DNA of 64,000 nucleotides from Legionella clemsonensis (GTDB lineage Bacteria; Pseudomonadota; Gammaproteobacteria; Legionellales; Legionellaceae): NCBI RefSeq assembly GCF_002240035.1, contig NZ_CP016397.1, positions 1,514,501 to 1,578,500 of the forward strand, read 5' to 3'. Shown piece by piece: positions 62,003 to 64,000 of this stretch (position 1 is its first letter; each line of letters starts with the position of its first letter). The notes under the pieces were generated by a model. It saw only the letters and a program-made list of their open reading frames with translations, ran no database searches and was not told where the DNA came from. The position numbers and the translations under genes were made by a program.

Positions 62003-64000
62003 ATGAAAATACCAGTCCAATTGAAAAATATCGGTGGCACTATTCCCGAAGGTGACATTGCCCTGCAAGTTTCCTATTTTACGAAAACTGACGAGGAGGA
62101 ACTTCGTCCTCAAAGCGATTTTTATACAGCCCCCGCTTCAGGTGAAATCTCGATCAATTTAGGGTCGAATCTGGCTCGCAATAAGGAGGTGTTTTTTGGT
62201 GTTGTTTTTAAGACAAATAATATTCTTGCACAAACGACTACTCCCGCTACCCGTCTAAAGGAAAATGTCCCTGTCACTATAGAGTTTGATTACAACCCTC
62301 TTGTTTTATCCGAACCTAATCCTGAAATGATTTCACCCAAACCACAGTTTGTTTATGGACGCTTACTTGAAAAAAATGGCAAGAGAAAATTGGAAGATGT
62401 GCAAATAATTTTTGAAGCCAGTCGAGCTCCGGAAGAGCCTTTAGTTCCTATTGCCAGCGTCCGCACGGAAGCCAATGGCTATTTTTTCATTGAATACCCA
62501 CAAGGAACCTTTACTGCAGCTATAGCGCGCGTCGGGTATGCAGTCAAAGAAAATCTTGTGCCTATTCGATTAGAGGTTGTTCATGTTGATGATGAAAGCA
62601 CTGCCAATGTTTTTCCTAAAAACGTTATTTTAGTTGTTGAATTACTTGAAAGTGAAGAAATTGCTGACAAAGAAGATTGTGGATGTCAATCCTTAGATAT
62701 GCATGAGACAAAACGAGTGCTGGAGGAGTATTCTTTTTACAGTCTTGTACGAACGACAGAACCTGAAATTTTAGGCTATGTGTTGGAAGATGACGATGAC
62801 ATCACATTGGATGATATTCTCACTAAACATCCCATCCGCATTTGGGAAATCATTGATCCTATTATCAAACTACCTGCCTTTAGTCATCTGTCGGCGCGGG
62901 CTCGAATAAATTTACCAGAAGTTAATGAAAGAAGTAATCGTACAGAGGTAGTCACGAGAGGCAATGGTCGTCGTGCGACTGAAACAACGGCTAATGTTTC
63001 TGATGACAATGAGTTGGTGAAAACGCTAAGAACTATAAAAATCAATCGAAATGTATTAGAAAATTTTTTACAGAAAGAAACAAGCATTACCAAAGATAAT
63101 ATTGTTGATCTTATTGAGATGAATGAAAGTCATCGTTTTAGGAAAATGGTAGCACATGCAGAAACAAAACCATTAGGACGCATTATTTTGAATACTGAAA
63201 ACACAGTGGATTGGGATTTGGAACCTACACTGTATCAAGCTGTTTCTGTAGCACATGGTCATTTGTTGCACTTTAAGTCGGAGTGGATTGCCGATGGCTA
63301 CTCTTTGGGAGACTTACTTTACAGCTTGCCCTTAGCCCCTGGGCAAAAGAAACAAATTGTTGTTTTTGATTGGGAACGACGAGAATCAGCCACCAATATT
63401 CAAGCCTTAGAATATGAGGAAAGTTTGTACAATTCACTAAGTCGCGATAGAGATATCTTTGAAATTACCAAAGGTGTTATCGAGGAAAAGATTTCTGGGA
63501 AGTCCAGTGCCACTACAGCCAGTGCAAGCGCTGGCATCGGTGGCGTTATCGGTGGCATGCTTTTTGGCGTCTCTGGCGGTGTTGGACATTCTGGGTCTAG
63601 TGCCTCACAAAATAGCCTAAGACAAACTTCTGCGAGTGATTTACAAAAAATAAGAGACAGGATTATGCAATCGGCTAATGCTGTTCGTAGTCAACGCTCT
63701 TCAGTCATACAAACAGTTTCACAGGGAGAGCGCTTTGAAGTCTCTTCCGAAACAGTAGCTAATTATAATCATTGTCATGCGGTTACTATTCAATATTTTG
63801 AAGTCTTACGCCACTTCAAAGTTCGTCAACGCTTTGCGGAAGCAAGAGAATGTCTCTTTGTTCCTCTGCTGATGAGTCAATTTGAACTGAACAAGCTACT
63901 GCGCTGGAAGGAAAGCCTTCATGCAGCACTGCTTAATCCCTCACTATCTAAGGGTTTTGAAGCAGCAGCACGCATTAAAAATAAATGGATTGACAGCAAT
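62003..64000 (+). CDS. Large uncharacterised protein, 5' part (runs off the window)
   Basis: An open frame of 666 codons from the ATG at 62003 to the window end. The N-terminal 220 residues look like beta-sandwich/carboxypeptidase-regulatory-like repeats (VYGRLLEKNGKRKLEDVQII, TEANGYFFIEYPQGTFTAAI). A middle part has GYSLGDLLYSLPLAPGQKKQ and VVFDWERRESATNIQ, then a glycine-rich hydrophobic stretch (GIGGVIGGMLFGVSGGVGHS). The phrase TVANYNHCHAVTIQYFEVL follows. I associate these middle motifs with large bacterial proteins of unknown role and cannot name a function. No signal peptide is seen. Confidence 0.7.
   Translation, partial: MKIPVQLKNIGGTIPEGDIALQVSYFTKTDEEELRPQSDFYTAPASGEISINLGSNLARNKEVFFGVVFKTNNILAQTTTPATRLKENVPVTIEFDYNPLVLSEPNPEMISPKPQFVYGRLLEKNGKRKLEDVQIIFEASRAPEEPLVPIASVRTEANGYFFIEYPQGTFTAAIARVGYAVKENLVPIRLEVVHVDDESTANVFPKNVILVVELLESEEIADKEDCGCQSLDMHETKRVLEEYSFYSLVRTTEPEILGYVLEDDDDITLDDILTKHPIRIWEIIDPIIKLPAFSHLSARARINLPEVNERSNRTEVVTRGNGRRATETTANVSDDNELVKTLRTIKINRNVLENFLQKETSITKDNIVDLIEMNESHRFRKMVAHAETKPLGRIILNTENTVDWDLEPTLYQAVSVAHGHLLHFKSEWIADGYSLGDLLYSLPLAPGQKKQIVVFDWERRESATNIQALEYEESLYNSLSRDRDIFEITKGVIEEKISGKSSATTASASAGIGGVIGGMLFGVSGGVGHSGSSASQNSLRQTSASDLQKIRDRIMQSANAVRSQRSSVIQTVSQGERFEVSSETVANYNHCHAVTIQYFEVLRHFKVRQRFAEARECLFVPLLMSQFELNKLLRWKESLHAALLNPSLSKGFEAAARIKNKWIDSN

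Overview
The window looks like a piece of a Legionella (or close Legionellales) chromosome. It is AT-rich by eye. Its housekeeping genes are gammaproteobacterial (secA, recJ, dusA, zapD, coaE, aspS, mutH, a complete bioBFHD set with divergent bioA). The second half carries genes typical of Dot/Icm effector-rich genomes: ankyrin-repeat giants, F-box-like proteins, a PP2C-like phosphatase and a LuxR-type regulator of the Legionella kind. Assignment to genus is inference from gene content; no species is claimed.

Region 1 (1-34430) is mostly conserved core. A truncated alpha-2-macroglobulin gene faces pbpC, the usual periplasmic defence/peptidoglycan pair. After a lipoprotein and an Mth938-fold gene comes a compact run alaC, RpfE-like gene, recJ, dusA and a small secreted protein, then secA-mutT. 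An 0.8 kb gap follows that holds a long inverted repeat and paired DnaA boxes. A secreted alpha/beta hydrolase and a copper LPMO with a chitin-binding domain come next. On the minus strand bioA, an EAL phosphodiesterase, a secreted Cys-rich protein and coaE overlap one another, followed by zapD. bioB-bioF-bioH-bioD run the other way. fmdB-type gene, DUF502, aspS, an MscS-family channel and mutH form one tightly packed or overlapping plus-strand chain.

Region 2 (34431-48607) is accessory. It contains an ankyrin protein with a papain-like Cys/His/Asp N-terminus, an amidoligase with an overlapping class-I glutamine amidotransferase-like partner, a multi-pass membrane protein, a LuxR regulator, a Gln-rich secreted protein, an SDR dehydrogenase, a 55-residue hydrophilic protein, a UPF0104 membrane protein, and a 1530-residue protein joining a possible RelE-like domain, an SF1 helicase and about 19 ankyrin repeats.

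Region 3 (48608-53831) has signs of transfer: a GC-richer DUF2270 gene, a broken IS30 transposase, a TetR/ABM pair with two visible operators, and a SulP transporter.

Region 4 (53832-64000) has two tandem paralogous F-box-like/helical-repeat proteins, an outer-membrane barrel, a PP2C-like protein with its motifs in a non-canonical order, a decayed gene, an EamA exporter and the start of a large unrecognised protein.

The most notable shared signal is a GGGTAA-N2-TTACCC-type palindrome lying 30-32 bp upstream of an extended -10-like TGC element in front of the helicase/ankyrin gene and both F-box-like genes. It suggests one activator controls these putative effectors.
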